A DNA stretch of 64,000 nucleotides from Palleronia abyssalis. GTDB taxonomy: Bacteria; Pseudomonadota; Alphaproteobacteria; Rhodobacterales; Rhodobacteraceae. Below, piece by piece: positions 45,570-55,929 of the stretch. Where the stretch lies: NCBI RefSeq assembly GCF_900302445.1, contig NZ_ONZF01000004.1, positions 124,001 to 188,000 on the forward strand, in the 5' to 3' direction. How positions within the stretch are numbered: the first letter of the stretch is position 1; the number at the start of each line of letters is the position of its first letter. Under the pieces are notes generated by a model, which was not told the origin of the DNA, did no database searches, and saw only the letters and a list, made by a program, of their open reading frames with translations. Position numbers and translations under genes: made by a program.

Positions 45570-46922
45570 TCAGCTGTCGCGCCCGCCGAAGTCCGCGCCG
45601 AGGCGCTCCATCAGCGGCTGGAAGATTGGGAAGGATGTAGCGATCGGCCCCGCGTCGTCGACCGTGATCGGCTGCTGGGACGCCATCCCGAGGCACAGGA
45701 ACGACATGGCGATCCGGTGATCCAGCCGCGCCGCAACCGTGGCACCGCCGGGCACGCCGTTCGGACCCCGACCCGTGACCTTCCACCAGTCGGCCCCCTC
45801 ATCGACATCGATACCCGCGGCACACAGGCCCTGCGCCATCGCATCGATCCGGTCGCTTTCCTTCACGCGAAGCTCGGCCACCCCGGGCATGTCGGTCACG
45901 CCCTCGGCGCAGGCGGCCACCACCGCAAGGATCGGATATTCGTCGATCATCGAGGCGGCCCGGCCCGGCGGCACCGGAACGCCCTTCATATCGGGCGAGA
46001 AGCGTGCACGCAGGTCTGCCACCGGCTCGCCCCCTTCTTCGCGCGGGTTCTCGTAGGTCAGGTCGGCGCCCATCTCGCGCAGTGTCTCGAACAGGCCGGC
46101 GCGGGTGGGGTTGAGGCCGATATTCGGCACCAGAACGTCCGAGCCTTCGACGATCAGCGCCGCGCAGACCGGGAAGGCGGCCGACGACGGGTCGCGCGGA
46201 ACCGTGATGTCCTGCGGGCGAAGCTCGGGCTGGCCGGTCAGGGTGATGACGCGCCCTTCGGGGGTGTCCTCGGTCGCGATGCGGGCTCCGAAGCCTGCGA
46301 GCATCCGCTCGGAATGGTCGCGGGTGGCCTCACGCTCGATCACGACGGTTTCGGCCGGGGCGTTGAGACCGGCCAGCAGCACGGCCGACTTGACCTGGGC
46401 CGAGGGGACGGGCGTGGCATAGCGGACCGGGACCGGATCGGACGCGCCGACCAGCGTCAGCGGCAGCCGCCCCTTCGAACGGCCGACCGCCTGCGCCCCG
46501 AACAGCGCCAGCGGGTCTGTGACACGCCCCATGGGCCGCGAACACAGCGACGTATCGCCGGTGAAGGTGGTAGCGAAGGGATGGGTGGCCACGGCCCCCA
46601 TGATCAGCCGCACGCCGGTGCCGGAATTGCCGCAATCGATGACGCTGTCGGGCTCGCGGAAGCCGCCGACCCCCACGCCGTGGACGGACCACGACCCAGC
46701 CCCGTGGCCGACGACCTCGGCCCCCAGGGCCCGCATCGCGCGGCCGGTGTCCAGAACGTCCTGACCCTCCAGCAGGCCGGTGATCCGCGACTCTCCGACG
46801 GCCATGGCGCCCAGGATCAGCGCCCTGTGCGAAATCGACTTGTCGCCCGGCACGTCGGCCGTGCCGCGAAGCGGTCCGCCCTTGCGGGCGGTGATGGGTT
46901 GGGGCGCGCCGTGCGCGGACAT
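45570..46922 (-). CDS. aroA: 3-phosphoshikimate 1-carboxyvinyltransferase (EPSP synthase), class II type, 450 aa
   Basis: AroA makes EPSP in the shikimate pathway. All four motifs used to define class II, glyphosate-tolerant EPSP synthases are present: GDKS (26-29), SAQVK, RDHSE and NPTR. Other landmarks are [14 protein letters not shown] and VKESDR. Length fits the class (about 450 aa). The ATG at 46922 has AAGGTGA seven bases upstream. It is the first gene of an aroA-GFA-cmk operon. Tolerance itself is inferred from class membership. Confidence 0.95.
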   Translation of the reverse strand: MSAHGAPQPITARKGGPLRGTADVPGDKSISHRALILGAMAVGESRITGLLEGQDVLDTGRAMRALGAEVVGHGAGSWSVHGVGVGGFREPDSVIDCGNSGTGVRLIMGAVATHPFATTFTGDTSLCSRPMGRVTDPLALFGAQAVGRSKGRLPLTLVGASDPVPVRYATPVPSAQVKSAVLLAGLNAPAETVVIEREATRDHSERMLAGFGARIATEDTPEGRVITLTGQPELRPQDITVPRDPSSAAFPVCAALIVEGSDVLVPNIGLNPTRAGLFETLREMGADLTYENPREEGGEPVADLRARFSPDMKGVPVPPGRAASMIDEYPILAVVAACAEGVTDMPGVAELRVKESDRIDAMAQGLCAAGIDVDEGADWWKVTGRGPNGVPGGATVAARLDHRIAMSFLCLGMASQQPITVDDAGPIATSFPIFQPLMERLGADFGGRDS

Positions 46923-46984
46923 GGGATCACCTTACCGTTCCTGTCTGAACGGTTGGGTCGCATGGGACCGCGCAGGGCGCAAGT

Positions 46985-47056
46985 TCAGAACGCGGCCAGA
47001 AGCGGCAGCGCAACGAAGACGAACAGAAGAAGCGGGGCGAAGGAGTAGCGTTTCAT
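46985..47056 (-). CDS. Possible 23-aa hydrophobic microprotein
   Basis: ATG at 47056 opens MKRYSFAPLLLFVF, continuing VALPLLAAF to a TGA at 46985. This would be a single membrane helix with a basic N terminus. No ribosome-binding bases are evident upstream, and the gap between trmB and aroA contains nothing else. It may be chance. Confidence 0.2.
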   Translation of the reverse strand: MKRYSFAPLLLFVFVALPLLAAF

Positions 47057-47204
47057 GGCGGGCAACCGGGCAACTTGGGACTGACCGAATCATAGCCGGA
47101 AACGATGAACGGAATACTGGCGATATGAGGGTCACACGACGATGTGCGGAATGTTGCCCAAACGCCCGACACCGTGACGCTTTTCCGCCTGCGGAGCGGG
47201 CGGA

Positions 47205-47912
47205 TCAGGTCCGGCGGAAGGTCAGGTAATGCGGGGTGCGCCCCTCGCGCAACGCTTTCTGTTCATATCGCGTCGACAGCCAGTCACCCCATGGCCGGCG
47301 CCAGTCCTCGGGACCCTCGGCCAGCCAGTCGAACCCGGCTTTCGGCACCTCTTCCAGCGTCTGGCGCACATAGTCGGGAATGTCGGTCGCCACCCGCAGG
47401 ATCGCGCCCGGTTTCATGACCCGGGCCAGCGGCTGCAGATGCTCGGGCGTGACGAAACGGCGGCGATGGTGGCGCGCCTTGGGCCACGGATCGGGATACA
47501 GAAGAAACGCCCGCGCGATCGAAGCCGGGGGCAGCACGTCGAACAGGTCGCGCGCATCGCCCGGGTGAATCGCCAGGTTGTCGATGGCGCGATCGCGGAT
47601 CTTGCTCAGCAGCATGGCGACGCCGTTGATGTAAGGTTCCGCACCGATCAGGCCGATATCCGGGTTCGACGCGGCCTGGTGGACCAGATGCTCTCCCCCG
47701 CCGAAGCCGATCTCCAGCCAGACGTCGCGGTCCCCGAACAGCGTGTCCAGGTCCAGCGGCCGACGCTCGGGGTTGGTTTCCCAGTCGACGGCGCCGGGGG
47801 ACAAGGCGTCAAGCTTCTCGGCCAGGTCACGCTCTTGCGCGGGTCGAAGCGAGTGGCCCTTGCGGCGGCCATAGAAGTTGCGCCAGGGCGCCTGGGGATG
47901 CTTTTCCGTCAT
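47205..47912 (-). CDS. trmB: tRNA (guanine(46)-N7)-methyltransferase TrmB, 235 aa
   Basis: TrmB methylates G46 of tRNAs using SAM. The motif I region VWLEIGFGGGEHLVHQA, the LIGAEPY acidic loop, the FLLYPDPWPKARHHRRRF signature and the C-terminal STRYEQKALREGRTPHYL are diagnostic. The ATG at 47912 starts the family N terminus (...RNFYGRRKGHSL). It follows queF by 50 bp on the same strand. Confidence 0.96.
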   Translation of the reverse strand: MTEKHPQAPWRNFYGRRKGHSLRPAQERDLAEKLDALSPGAVDWETNPERRPLDLDTLFGDRDVWLEIGFGGGEHLVHQAASNPDIGLIGAEPYINGVAMLLSKIRDRAIDNLAIHPGDARDLFDVLPPASIARAFLLYPDPWPKARHHRRRFVTPEHLQPLARVMKPGAILRVATDIPDYVRQTLEEVPKAGFDWLAEGPEDWRRPWGDWLSTRYEQKALREGRTPHYLTFRRT

Positions 47913-47962
47913 GCGCGGCGAGGTAGGACAGCCGGCGGCGGGGCGCAACGGTCGATCGACCC

Positions 47963-48424
47963 TCAGCCCCGGCCGCGATAGGGCGGCACGCCCTGATCGG
48001 GGATCCACACCCCCTCGGGCGCCGGACCGGTCTGCCAGAACACGTCGATGGGGATGCCGCCGCGCGGATACCAATAGCCACCGATCCGCAGCCATTTCGG
48101 GTCCAGCAGATCGCGGATGCGGGCCGCCACCGTCATCGTGCAATCCTCGTGGAACGAGCCGTGATTGCGAAAGCTGGTCAGGAACAGCTTCAGCGACTTC
48201 GATTCAACCAGCCAGTCGCCCGGCACGTAGTCGATGACCAAGTGCGCGAAATCGGGCTGGCCGGTCATCGGACACAGCGACGTGAACTCGGGGCAGGTGA
48301 AGCGCACGACATAGTCCGCATCGCGGTGGGGGGACGGCACACGTTCCAGCACCGCCTCTTCGGGAGAGGCGGGTGTTTCCGTGCTGTGGCCAAGCTGGGT
48401 CAGGGACGAGGTATCGGTGGTCAT
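47963..48424 (-). CDS. queF: NADPH-dependent 7-cyano-7-deazaguanine reductase QueF, 153 aa
   Basis: QueF reduces preQ0 to preQ1 in queuosine synthesis. It is the short (type I) form, with the catalytic Cys51 in [11 protein letters not shown]. The QueF signature [20 protein letters not shown] lies near residues 80-99. A cytosolic enzyme of standard length. It lies between an AEC transporter and trmB, another tRNA modification gene, all on the minus strand. Confidence 0.96.
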   Translation of the reverse strand: MTTDTSSLTQLGHSTETPASPEEAVLERVPSPHRDADYVVRFTCPEFTSLCPMTGQPDFAHLVIDYVPGDWLVESKSLKLFLTSFRNHGSFHEDCTMTVAARIRDLLDPKWLRIGGYWYPRGGIPIDVFWQTGPAPEGVWIPDQGVPPYRGRG

Positions 48425-48489
48425 GGCAGGGCTCCGGCGCGGGTTTCGGTCGCCCGCGCCCTGCCCCGCCGCGCAGGGCGGCGCAAGGG

Positions 48490-49398
48490 TCAGGGCAATC
48501 CCAAAAGCGCGAGCATCAGCGGAATCGTCGCCACCGACAGCAGGGTCTGCAGCGTCACGATCCCGGCCATGTAGGGCGCGTCACCGCCCATTTGCCGTGT
48601 CAGGACATAGGATGTCGCCGCCGTGGGAATGGCCGCGAACACCACGAGGACGAGCGCCTCGACCCCCTGAAGACCGAACGCCCGGCCGACCAGCAGCGCC
48701 AGGACCGGCATCGCCAGCAGCCGTGCGGCTGAAACGGCGACCAGGGGGATGACCTCGCGCCCCAGCGCCCCGGGCCGCAGCGCGGCACCGACGCAAAGCA
48801 GACCCAGCGGCAGGCTGGCCTGCGCCACCAGGTCCAGAAAGCGGCCGATGCCGAAGGGCAGTCCTAGCCCCGACAGCGCGAGGCCAAGCCCCAGAAGGCA
48901 AGCCAGGATCAGCGGGTTACGCAGGATCGGCCCCAGGATCGCGGTCACACCCGGCGCGCGGCGGCCATCGGTCAGGGCAAGGATAGACAGCACGTTGACC
49001 AGCGGGACTGCCACGGCCAGCAGAACCGCCCCTCGCCCCAACCCATCGCTGCCCGCCAGGCTACCGGTGATCGCAAGCCCCAGGTAAGTGTTGAACCGCA
49101 CGACTCCCTGAACCGCCGGGCCGAAACGTGCTGGGGACATCGGGCGCACGCGGCGCAGGACCATCATCAACATTGCGGCCAGGCAGATCGCCACGGCCGC
49201 GGCACCGCCAAGGCGCAGGACGGCAGGATCGCGCACCGGGGCCTCGGCCAGGTTCGCGACCAGAAGCGCCGGGAACAGCAGGAAATAGTTCGCCCGCTCT
49301 GCCGCGGGCCAGAAATCGGTCGATGGGAACCCCGCCCGCGCCAGCACGAAACCCAAGCATATCAGGGCAAACAGGGGCCAGATCGTCGAAAACAGCAT
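48490..49398 (-). CDS. AEC-family permease, 302 aa
   Basis: The protein is almost wholly hydrophobic with about ten predicted membrane helices and the fold pattern of the auxin efflux carrier family: helices around residues 5-22, 38-55, 60-80, 135-150, 165-185 and onwards. It includes [15 protein letters not shown] and a C-terminal [19 protein letters not shown] segment typical of bacterial members. Substrate is unknown; relatives carry small organic acids. It is followed by queF after 65 bp. Confidence 0.88.
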   Translation of the reverse strand: MLFSTIWPLFALICLGFVLARAGFPSTDFWPAAERANYFLLFPALLVANLAEAPVRDPAVLRLGGAAAVAICLAAMLMMVLRRVRPMSPARFGPAVQGVVRFNTYLGLAITGSLAGSDGLGRGAVLLAVAVPLVNVLSILALTDGRRAPGVTAILGPILRNPLILACLLGLGLALSGLGLPFGIGRFLDLVAQASLPLGLLCVGAALRPGALGREVIPLVAVSAARLLAMPVLALLVGRAFGLQGVEALVLVVFAAIPTAATSYVLTRQMGGDAPYMAGIVTLQTLLSVATIPLMLALLGLP

Positions 49399-49895
49399 AT
49401 GGTCGGGCCTTCCAGCGTGCGTGGGTCCTTGTGACGGAGTTTTCGAAGCGCGGGAAGGGAAGACGGCCCTGCGAAGCGCACACGGACGGAAAGGCGGCCG
49501 GGGTGTGGATGCCGCGGCCCCACCGGGCGCCGTCCAATTGATCGACCCGTTCGTTTCATCCGGTCCCGCGCCCCAAAGCGGAAGACAGGAAGGCCGTCGC
49601 GCCGCGAAACTCTTGGTACTACATGATGCCGGGGCGTGGTCGCTGATGCTGCACGAGGGGGCAATACTGATTGGCTCCGTCGCCTGAATCCGCTGGGAAA
49701 GTCCCCCGACACCGTCCCCTGCGACAGCCCAACCTTAGGCACTGATGCTGCCTGACCGGGGCTCCGGGGTCCGCCTCCCGTTTAGTGCGACGCGGGGCTG
49801 CCGGGCGAAGGGCGGGGACTTGGCCGCCGAAGACGTAGCCTCGGTTCGGTGGCGGCGCCAGTCGGCCCCTTTGGACTGACAGAAGCCGTCAATCG
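49399..49895. other. Gene-free stretch with potential RNA structure
   Basis: No open frame here is convincing. Between 49484 and 49535 nested complementary arms can form: GGACGG/CCGTCC outside and GGCCG/CGGCC inside. A second candidate hairpin lies near 49822-49850 (CCGCCGAA with an imperfect TTCGGTGG). It could hold a small RNA, or simply the long leader of the divergently read neighbours. I cannot tell which. Confidence 0.4.
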
Positions 49896-49929
49896 GGCCG
49901 GGGCTTGCCGCCTTGGACAGGCCCCGGCC
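49896..49929 (-). terminator. Hairpin after the chemotaxis receptor gene
   Basis: Perfect 9-bp stem GGCCGGGGC / GCCCCGGCC with a 16-nt loop, 15 bp past the stop; no T run. Confidence 0.45.
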
Positions 49930-49944
49930 GGCGGTCAGGCTCGA

Positions 49945-51735
49945 TCAACCGGCGTAGCGCTTCCAGTCCCCCTCCGGGATGTCGTCGGCGGAGAGATCCA
50001 GGTTGAACGCGTCGACCATGTCGGTGCGCTCCGGGGGCGTCTTTGCCGGGCGGGGCATGGCTGAGACTTTTGCCACAGGCGCCACCTTGCGCGGTGCGCT
50101 CCCCGACGCGGCTGCCTCATCGACATGGAAGTACGAGATAACGCCCGTCAGTTGCTGGGACTGCGAGGCCAGTTTCTGGCTGGTCTCCGCCGTTTCGCCT
50201 GCCGCGGTCGCGTTTTGCTGGATCACCTTGTTGAGGTCGCGGATCGCCTGGTTGATCTGTTCGGCTCCCACATTCTGCTCGCGCGTGGAGGCCGAGATTT
50301 CCGAAACCAGATCCGCCGTGCGCTGGATATTTGGCACCAGCGCTTCCAGCATCTGGCCCGCCTGGCCCGAGAGTTCGACCGTATCGGACGACAGCTCGCC
50401 GATTTCCGATGCGGCTTGGCGGCTGCGTTCTGCCAGTTTGCGCACCTCGGACGCGACGACGGCGAAGCCCTTCCCGTGGGAGCCGGCGCGCGCCGCCTCG
50501 ACGGCCGCGTTCAGCGCCAGAAGGTCGGTTTGGCGCGCAATCTCCTGGATGATATTGATCCGCTCGGCGATCGTCTTCATCGCGGTGACCGCGTTACCCA
50601 CCGTCTCTCCTGATTTGCGGGCATCGTCGGCGGACTGGCTGGCGATAGATTCGGTCTGGGCGGCGTTGTCGGCATTCTGGCGGATGTTCGCGGTCATTTC
50701 CTCCATCGAGGCAGAGGCCTGTTCGACCGCCGCGGCCTGCTGATCGGACCCTTGGGAGAGCTGGTCAGCCGTCCGGCTCAGACCCTCGGCGCCCTCGGAC
50801 ACCGAGGCGGTGCTGACCGTCGCGTTGGCAATCACGTCCCGCAGCTTGAGGACCATGTCGCGCAGGGCGATGCCCATCTGGTCTTCGTTCGATCGCGGCG
50901 TGACGTCGACTGTCAAATCGCCCTTGGAAATCGTCGTCGCGGCTTCGCTGGCCTGCTTGAGGTTGGCGATCAGGCGACGGGCCGAGGTCGCGAGCAGGGC
51001 GATCTCGTCCCGGCGCCCCGTGTCGGGAAGATCCACTGCGAGGTTACCATCCGCCAAGCGCTCCATGGCCCCGGTCAGCGTCTTCAGCGGGCGCGAAATG
51101 CTGCGGGCGATGACCCAGGCGCCGACGAACAGAAGCGAGAGGAGGACGGACAGCTTGATCATCACGCTCATACCCTCCTGCCACAGGGCGGTCGCGATCG
51201 CAGCCTCGAGGTCCTCAAGGTAGACACCCGTCCCGATCACCCAGTCCCATTCAGGAACGAGGCTGGAGTAGCTGATCTTCCCGATCGGTTCTTCGGCACC
51301 GGCCCGCGGCCAGAGATAGGGGGTGTAGCCGCCGCCTTCGCCGGCCCGGGCGATCAACTGCTGGAATAGCGGAACACCGTTCGGATCGCGCGTTTCCCAG
51401 AAGTTGTCGCCGATCAGTTCCGTCTTCGGGTGCATGATCATCTGCGCCGCGCTGTCGGTGATGAAGAAATAGTCGTCGTTCCCGTACCTGATCGCGCCCA
51501 ACGCGTCCGCCGCCCGGGCCTTCGCCTCATTGACGGTCAACTCGCCCGTCTCGGCGGCCTCTACGAAGGATTCGACGATCGAGACGGCCAATCCAGTTTG
51601 ATCGCGCAAGACCTCCTCGCGGTCATGCAGCAGAACCTGCCGCAAGTTTGCGATCTGGAATGCGGAACTTGCGACGAACAGCAAGGCCGCGAAGGCGACG
51701 AGGGCCGCGATTTTTCGGGATACCGTCAATTGCAT
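49945..51735 (-). CDS. Methyl-accepting chemotaxis protein with periplasmic Cache domain, 596 aa
   Basis: This is a transmembrane receptor. TM1 (about 9-28) is followed by a periplasmic single Cache domain (about 35-180; [32 protein letters not shown]), TM2 (about 190-210) and HAMP (about 211-263). The cytoplasmic coiled coil has the signalling tip [21 protein letters not shown] and [18 protein letters not shown]. The C terminus ends DWKRYAG, which fits the CheR-docking pentapeptide pattern x-W-x-x-Y. The Cache type often senses small organic ligands. No other chemotaxis genes are nearby, so it is an orphan receptor. The ATG at 51735 begins TM1. Confidence 0.95.
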   Translation of the reverse strand: MQLTVSRKIAALVAFAALLFVASSAFQIANLRQVLLHDREEVLRDQTGLAVSIVESFVEAAETGELTVNEAKARAADALGAIRYGNDDYFFITDSAAQMIMHPKTELIGDNFWETRDPNGVPLFQQLIARAGEGGGYTPYLWPRAGAEEPIGKISYSSLVPEWDWVIGTGVYLEDLEAAIATALWQEGMSVMIKLSVLLSLLFVGAWVIARSISRPLKTLTGAMERLADGNLAVDLPDTGRRDEIALLATSARRLIANLKQASEAATTISKGDLTVDVTPRSNEDQMGIALRDMVLKLRDVIANATVSTASVSEGAEGLSRTADQLSQGSDQQAAAVEQASASMEEMTANIRQNADNAAQTESIASQSADDARKSGETVGNAVTAMKTIAERINIIQEIARQTDLLALNAAVEAARAGSHGKGFAVVASEVRKLAERSRQAASEIGELSSDTVELSGQAGQMLEALVPNIQRTADLVSEISASTREQNVGAEQINQAIRDLNKVIQQNATAAGETAETSQKLASQSQQLTGVISYFHVDEAAASGSAPRKVAPVAKVSAMPRPAKTPPERTDMVDAFNLDLSADDIPEGDWKRYAG

Positions 51736-51824
51736 ATGGGAAACCTTTTCCGAACGTGGATATGAACTGTTGGCCCCCAGCCTGCGTGCAATCTCGGAAT
51801 AAAGAGTGAACGATCCTGACCGGA

Positions 51825-52460
51825 TCAGACAAATTTTTCGCGTGCCGCCCCGAGAGAGGGCGGTTCGGGCGCGTCGTCGGGGGTATGCGCGTCGGAGACG
51901 CCGCGTCCTAGGCCGGTGACGACCGGCAGAACCCCGCCCCACAGTCCCGAGGCGTGATCGTCCGGGTCGTCCCTTGGCGGGCCGGTGCGCACCTTCGCGC
52001 TGGCGTGTTCGATGTCTATGGCAACGACCCCAGTTGCCTTGCGCTCCTGCGGGGTCATGGGGCGAATCTCGGCGCTGCGGCCCGGCAGCAGATGGTCGGT
52101 TATGGCGATGAGGGCTTCGTCGATCTCCTGTCCTTCCACCACGCGCGCAGTGCCGTGGACGATGGCCGAGCGGTAGTTGACAGAGTGGTGAAAGCCCGAC
52201 CGCGCCACGACGATGCCGTGAAGCTGCGTGACCGTCAGGCACACGGCCACCCCGTCGAGCTTCGCGATCCGGGTCTTGGACGCGCCGTGCAGATACAACG
52301 CATCACCGATCCGGGCATGGGCCATCGGCATGACCATGGGGCGACCGGCATCCAGAAAACCGACATGCGCCACGAGGCCGGTATCGAGGATGTCGTCGAT
52401 CGTCGCGCGATCGGTGTGGGCGTTCTTGGGCTGTCTGGCACGGGCATAGGCGGGAAGCAT
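51825..52460 (-). CDS. Pyridoxamine 5'-phosphate oxidase-like FMN-binding protein, 211 aa
   Basis: The split-barrel FMN-binding fold of this family is suggested by [59 protein letters not shown] and [15 protein letters not shown]. The C-terminal part (about 180-211) is hydrophilic and less conserved. The ATG at 52460 has GAAGGAC upstream; the longer frame would run into the divergent regulator's promoter. It is divergent from a MocR-type gene, so it is the probable target of that regulator. Confidence 0.88.
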   Translation of the reverse strand: MLPAYARARQPKNAHTDRATIDDILDTGLVAHVGFLDAGRPMVMPMAHARIGDALYLHGASKTRIAKLDGVAVCLTVTQLHGIVVARSGFHHSVNYRSAIVHGTARVVEGQEIDEALIAITDHLLPGRSAEIRPMTPQERKATGVVAIDIEHASAKVRTGPPRDDPDDHASGLWGGVLPVVTGLGRGVSDAHTPDDAPEPPSLGAAREKFV

Positions 52461-52536
52461 CGGGGGTCCTTCACGATTGACTGACCGCAGGATTATGGGG
52501 ACATGTGGTGCGTTCACAGCTCCAGTTATCGGCAAT

Positions 52537-53991
52537 ATGACCAAACCACTTTCCCTGCCCCTGTTCTGCGCGCCCTCCCCCGACCGGGACGATGCGCTGG
52601 CCGTGCAGATCTATCGCGATCTTCTGGCGGCGATCCGCGCAGGGCGACTCGACCGGGGCGCCCGCCTGCCGTCGAGCCGGGCGGCCGCCGCCGAGCTCGG
52701 TGTTGCGCGCAGCACGGTGAACACGGCCTACGATCTGCTTCGGGCCGAAGGCGCGGTCGAGATCCGGCGCGGTGCCGCCCCCGTTGTGGCGGCAGGACCC
52801 ACAGCCCGGGCCGAGTGTCCGTCGGGGATAGCGCTGCGCCTGTCCAGTCGGGGTACCGCGCTGGCCGTGAACCCGCGGATCGGAGCGGCGGGGGGCGCCC
52901 ATAGCCTCATGTCTCCGGGAGAGCCGAGCGAGGATCTGTTCCCGGCCGACGAATGGGGCCGCACCCTGCGGCGGGTCGCGCGGCGGCGGCATGGGTCCTG
53001 GTCCGCCTATGCCGATCCGCATGGCCTGTCCGAACTGCGCCGGATCCTGGCCGAACGGCTGGCCGCGGACCGGGGCCTGTCGGTCGATCCCGGGTGGATC
53101 GTGATCACGACCGGCACGCAAGGCTCGCTGTCGCTGGCCGCGCAGCTGCTGACAGAGCCGGGCGATGTCGCCGCGATGGAGGATCCGGGGTATCTGGGCG
53201 CGCGCGCGGCGTTCCTGGCGGCGGGACTGCGGCTGGCCCCGCTGCCGGTGGATGGCGATGGCGCGCGGTCCGATGCGATGCCCGAGGCGGCGCGGGCCAT
53301 CTATCTTACGCCGTCGAACCAGTATCCGATGGGCGTGCGGCTGTCGCGCACACGGCGCATGGCGATCCTTGCCCATGCGCAACGAACGGGCGCCGCGATC
53401 CTGGAGGACGACTACGACAGCGAATTTCTCTGGCGCGGCAGAGAGATTGCGGCCCTGGCGGCCGAGGCGCCGGAGGGACCGGTGGTGTTCATGGGATCGG
53501 CCTCGAAGGTGCTGATCCCGGCGCTGCGGCTGGGTTGGATGGTCGTGCCGGGCGCGCTGGTCGATCCCGTCAGGGCGGCACAACGGACCTTGGGGACGGT
53601 TGCGAACCTGCACGCCCAGGCCGCCCTGGCCGAGACCATGCGCACCGGCCGCTACCGCGCGCAGCTGGGGCGCATCGCGCGGGTCTACGAGGCGCGGGGC
53701 CGGGCATTGGCCGAGGCCCTGTCCGAGCTGCCGGGCGTATCGGTGCGCCCTCCGGATGGCGGCGTCCAGGTCGCCGTGCAACTTGAACGGCCCGAGGACG
53801 AGGATGCTGCCCTTTCGGCCCTGGCAGCGCGGGGCTTCGGTCCGGGGCGGCTGTCGGCCTATGCGTTGGAGGGCGGCCCGCCGGGGCTGATTGTGGGGTT
53901 CGCGGACGCCACGTCCGAGAGGACGGAGCAGTTCGTCAATATCCTGCGGGATGTATTGCGCGGCAGCGCGCGCCAGATGCCCCCGGCCTGA
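52537..53991 (+). CDS. MocR-type GntR-family transcriptional regulator, 484 aa
   Basis: An N-terminal winged helix (about 20-85; LPSSRAAAAELGVARSTVNTAYDLL) is fused to an aspartate-aminotransferase-like domain that binds PLP. The PLP Lys lies in MGSASKVLIPALRLGW and the aminotransferase DDYDSEF loop is present. MocR proteins sense PLP or related ligands. The ATG at 52537 (MTKPLSLPLF) begins the domain homology; ATG at 52495 and TTG at 52477 are in frame but lie closer to the divergent gene. It likely regulates the PNPOx-like gene across a short shared promoter. Confidence 0.9.
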   Translation: MTKPLSLPLFCAPSPDRDDALAVQIYRDLLAAIRAGRLDRGARLPSSRAAAAELGVARSTVNTAYDLLRAEGAVEIRRGAAPVVAAGPTARAECPSGIALRLSSRGTALAVNPRIGAAGGAHSLMSPGEPSEDLFPADEWGRTLRRVARRRHGSWSAYADPHGLSELRRILAERLAADRGLSVDPGWIVITTGTQGSLSLAAQLLTEPGDVAAMEDPGYLGARAAFLAAGLRLAPLPVDGDGARSDAMPEAARAIYLTPSNQYPMGVRLSRTRRMAILAHAQRTGAAILEDDYDSEFLWRGREIAALAAEAPEGPVVFMGSASKVLIPALRLGWMVVPGALVDPVRAAQRTLGTVANLHAQAALAETMRTGRYRAQLGRIARVYEARGRALAEALSELPGVSVRPPDGGVQVAVQLERPEDEDAALSALAARGFGPGRLSAYALEGGPPGLIVGFADATSERTEQFVNILRDVLRGSARQMPPA

Positions 53992-54629
53992 CCCGTCGGG
54001 AATTGGTGTCAGACCCGCGCACCGGGCCGCACCATTGCCTTGGCGGGTCCTCTACGTCCGGCAGCAGATAACGCACTGGGGTTGGGGAATGCGGGCGCCG
54101 GACATCGCGGAGATCGCGAAGGGTTCGATACGCCGTTCGTGGTGATCGATCCCGAGGGAACAATCCCCGTCCACCTGTTCGGGTTTCAATGGCGGCCCTC
54201 CACCGGTACCAAGCTATCGCGGAAATCGTGCTGTTCGCGTTTGCCACGTTCATGAACGTCGGCGACCCGAAACCGGTCGGCGAGATCCAGCAGGACGGGG
54301 CGCGATCACCTCTCGGGCGGGGTCTTTGCGCTGGCGCTACCGTCCAACGCCTCGCCTGCGGCGGGGCTGGCGATCATGATCCTGACTGACGACAGCACGC
54401 CCGGGGCGGACCAGCCATAACAGGCGCCCTTCTGCTTTTCCCTGATGGCGTGCATGATCCGATGCCCGATCGGCTCTACCGGGGCTTCGCTGATCTTGCG
54501 CGTCATGTTGATCATGCGGCCGGCGATCGCGGCCAAGCCGCTGCAACGTTCTGCCCCGACGGGCCTCGTCGACGTGAGAGGGATACGTCATTGAAACCGC
54601 AGGGTGACGGCAGGCCGCCTGGAAACGAA
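53992..54629. other. Gene-free stretch between the MocR gene and metK
   Basis: About 640 bp with only short open frames in all directions. Short hydrophobic stretches can be read (for example AEIVLFAFATFMNVGDP from about 54210), but none joins into a recognisable protein, so it may be the remains of a lost gene. No RNA gene or repeat was seen. Confidence 0.5.
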
Positions 54630-54661
54630 AAGACCCCCGTCGCTTTCGCGCCGGGGGTCTT
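54630..54661 (-). terminator. Terminator of metK
   Basis: Perfect 10-bp stem AAGACCCCCG / CGGGGGTCTT followed on the minus strand by TTTTCGTTT; 23 bp past the metK stop. A classical intrinsic terminator. Confidence 0.88.
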
Positions 54662-54683
54662 CGGGTCGGGTCGGAACGCGGGT

Positions 54684-55865
54684 TCAGACCGCGCGACGCA
54701 GGGCGTCGGCGAGGTCGGTCTTTTCCCACGAGAAGCCGCCGTCATCCTCGGCGGCGCGCCCGAAGTGGCCGTAGGCGGCGGTCCGCTCGTAGATGGGGCG
54801 GTTGAGGCCCAGATGCGTGCGGATGCCGCGGGGCGTCAGGTCCATGACCTGGGCGATCGCGTTCTCGATCTTCTCTTCGTGGACCTCGCCGGTGCCGTAG
54901 GTGTCGGCATAGATCGACAGGGGCTTGGAGATGCCGATGGCATAGCTCAGCTGGATCGTGCAGCGCTTGGCCATGCCGGCGGCGACGACGTTCTTGGCGA
55001 GGTAGCGCGCGGCATACGCGGCCGAGCGGTCCACCTTGGTGGGATCCTTGCCCGAGAACGCACCGCCGCCATGGGGGGCCGCGCCGCCATAGGTGTCGAC
55101 GATGATCTTGCGGCCGGTCAGGCCCGCATCACCATCCGGACCGCCGATCACGAAGACGCCGGTGGGGTTCACCCACCATTCGGTGGCGTCGGTGATCCAG
55201 CCATCGGGCAGGACTTCGCGGATATAGGGCTCGACGATGGCGCGGATGTCGTCGGAGGTCTGCGTGTCGTGCTTGTGCTGGGTCGACAGCACAATCGACA
55301 TGACCTCGACCGGCTTGCCGTTCTCGTAGCGCAGCGAGATCTGGGACTTCGCGTCGGGGCCCAATGTCGGCTCGGCGCCGGATTTGCGGGCCTCGGCCAG
55401 GCGCTTGAGGACCTGGTGGGAGTAATGGATCGGCGCGGGCATCAGCTCGGGCGTATCCTCGACCGCGTAGCCGAACATGATGCCCTGGTCGCCGGCGCCT
55501 TCGTCCTTGTCGCCCTCGGCATCGACGCCTTGCGCGATATGGGCCGATTGCGCGTGCAGCAGGTTCGTGACCTCGCAGGTGTTCCAGTGGAACTTGTCCT
55601 GCTCGTAGCCGATGTCCTTGATGCAATCGCGCGCGATCTGTTCGACGCGGCCCAGGTAGTCGTCCAGCTTGGTCTTGTCGTTCAGTCCAACCTCGCCGCC
55701 GATGACGACGCGGTCGGTCGTGGCGAAGGTTTCGCAGGCGACCCGAGCTTCGGGTTCCTGACCGATGAAGGCGTCGAGAACGGCATCCGAGATGCGGTCG
55801 CAGACCTTGTCGGGGTGGCCCTCGGACACGGATTCCGAGGTGAAGATATAATTCTCGCGCGGCAT
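54684..55865 (-). CDS. metK: S-adenosylmethionine synthetase MetK, 393 aa
   Basis: MetK makes SAM from methionine and ATP. The N terminus [22 protein letters not shown], the P-loop-like [19 protein letters not shown] and the conserved [20 protein letters not shown] are diagnostic. The ATG at 55865 gives the family N terminus and lies directly after the riboswitch that contains its GGAG ribosome-binding bases. It has its own promoter and terminator, so it can be switched independently of the lnt operon upstream. Confidence 0.97.
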   Translation of the reverse strand: MPRENYIFTSESVSEGHPDKVCDRISDAVLDAFIGQEPEARVACETFATTDRVVIGGEVGLNDKTKLDDYLGRVEQIARDCIKDIGYEQDKFHWNTCEVTNLLHAQSAHIAQGVDAEGDKDEGAGDQGIMFGYAVEDTPELMPAPIHYSHQVLKRLAEARKSGAEPTLGPDAKSQISLRYENGKPVEVMSIVLSTQHKHDTQTSDDIRAIVEPYIREVLPDGWITDATEWWVNPTGVFVIGGPDGDAGLTGRKIIVDTYGGAAPHGGGAFSGKDPTKVDRSAAYAARYLAKNVVAAGMAKRCTIQLSYAIGISKPLSIYADTYGTGEVHEEKIENAIAQVMDLTPRGIRTHLGLNRPIYERTAAYGHFGRAAEDDGGFSWEKTDLADALRRAV

Positions 55866-55871
55866 GAGATG

Positions 55872-55917
55872 TGCTCCATTATCTGATAACAGCGCACGCC
55901 AGGAAGCCGTTGTGCGC
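55872..55917 (-). ncRNA. SAM/SAH riboswitch in the metK leader
   Basis: Read on the minus strand: a 6-bp stem GCGCAC/GTGCGC with the loop core AACGGCTTCCTGGC, then AATGGAGCA seven bases before the metK ATG. This matches the SAM/SAH riboswitch consensus (CACAACGGCUUCCUGGCGUG, then UUGGAGCA), found mainly before metK in Rhodobacterales. The GGAG doubles as ribosome-binding site and pseudoknot partner, so ligand binding should block metK translation. Confidence 0.93.
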
Positions 55918-55929
55918 CTATCCCCTAGG

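Noticed and set aside
49421-49687. Open frame of 88 codons in the gap after the AEC transporter
   Set aside because: No ribosome-binding site, no family resemblance, and unlikely composition; the region is better described as non-coding.
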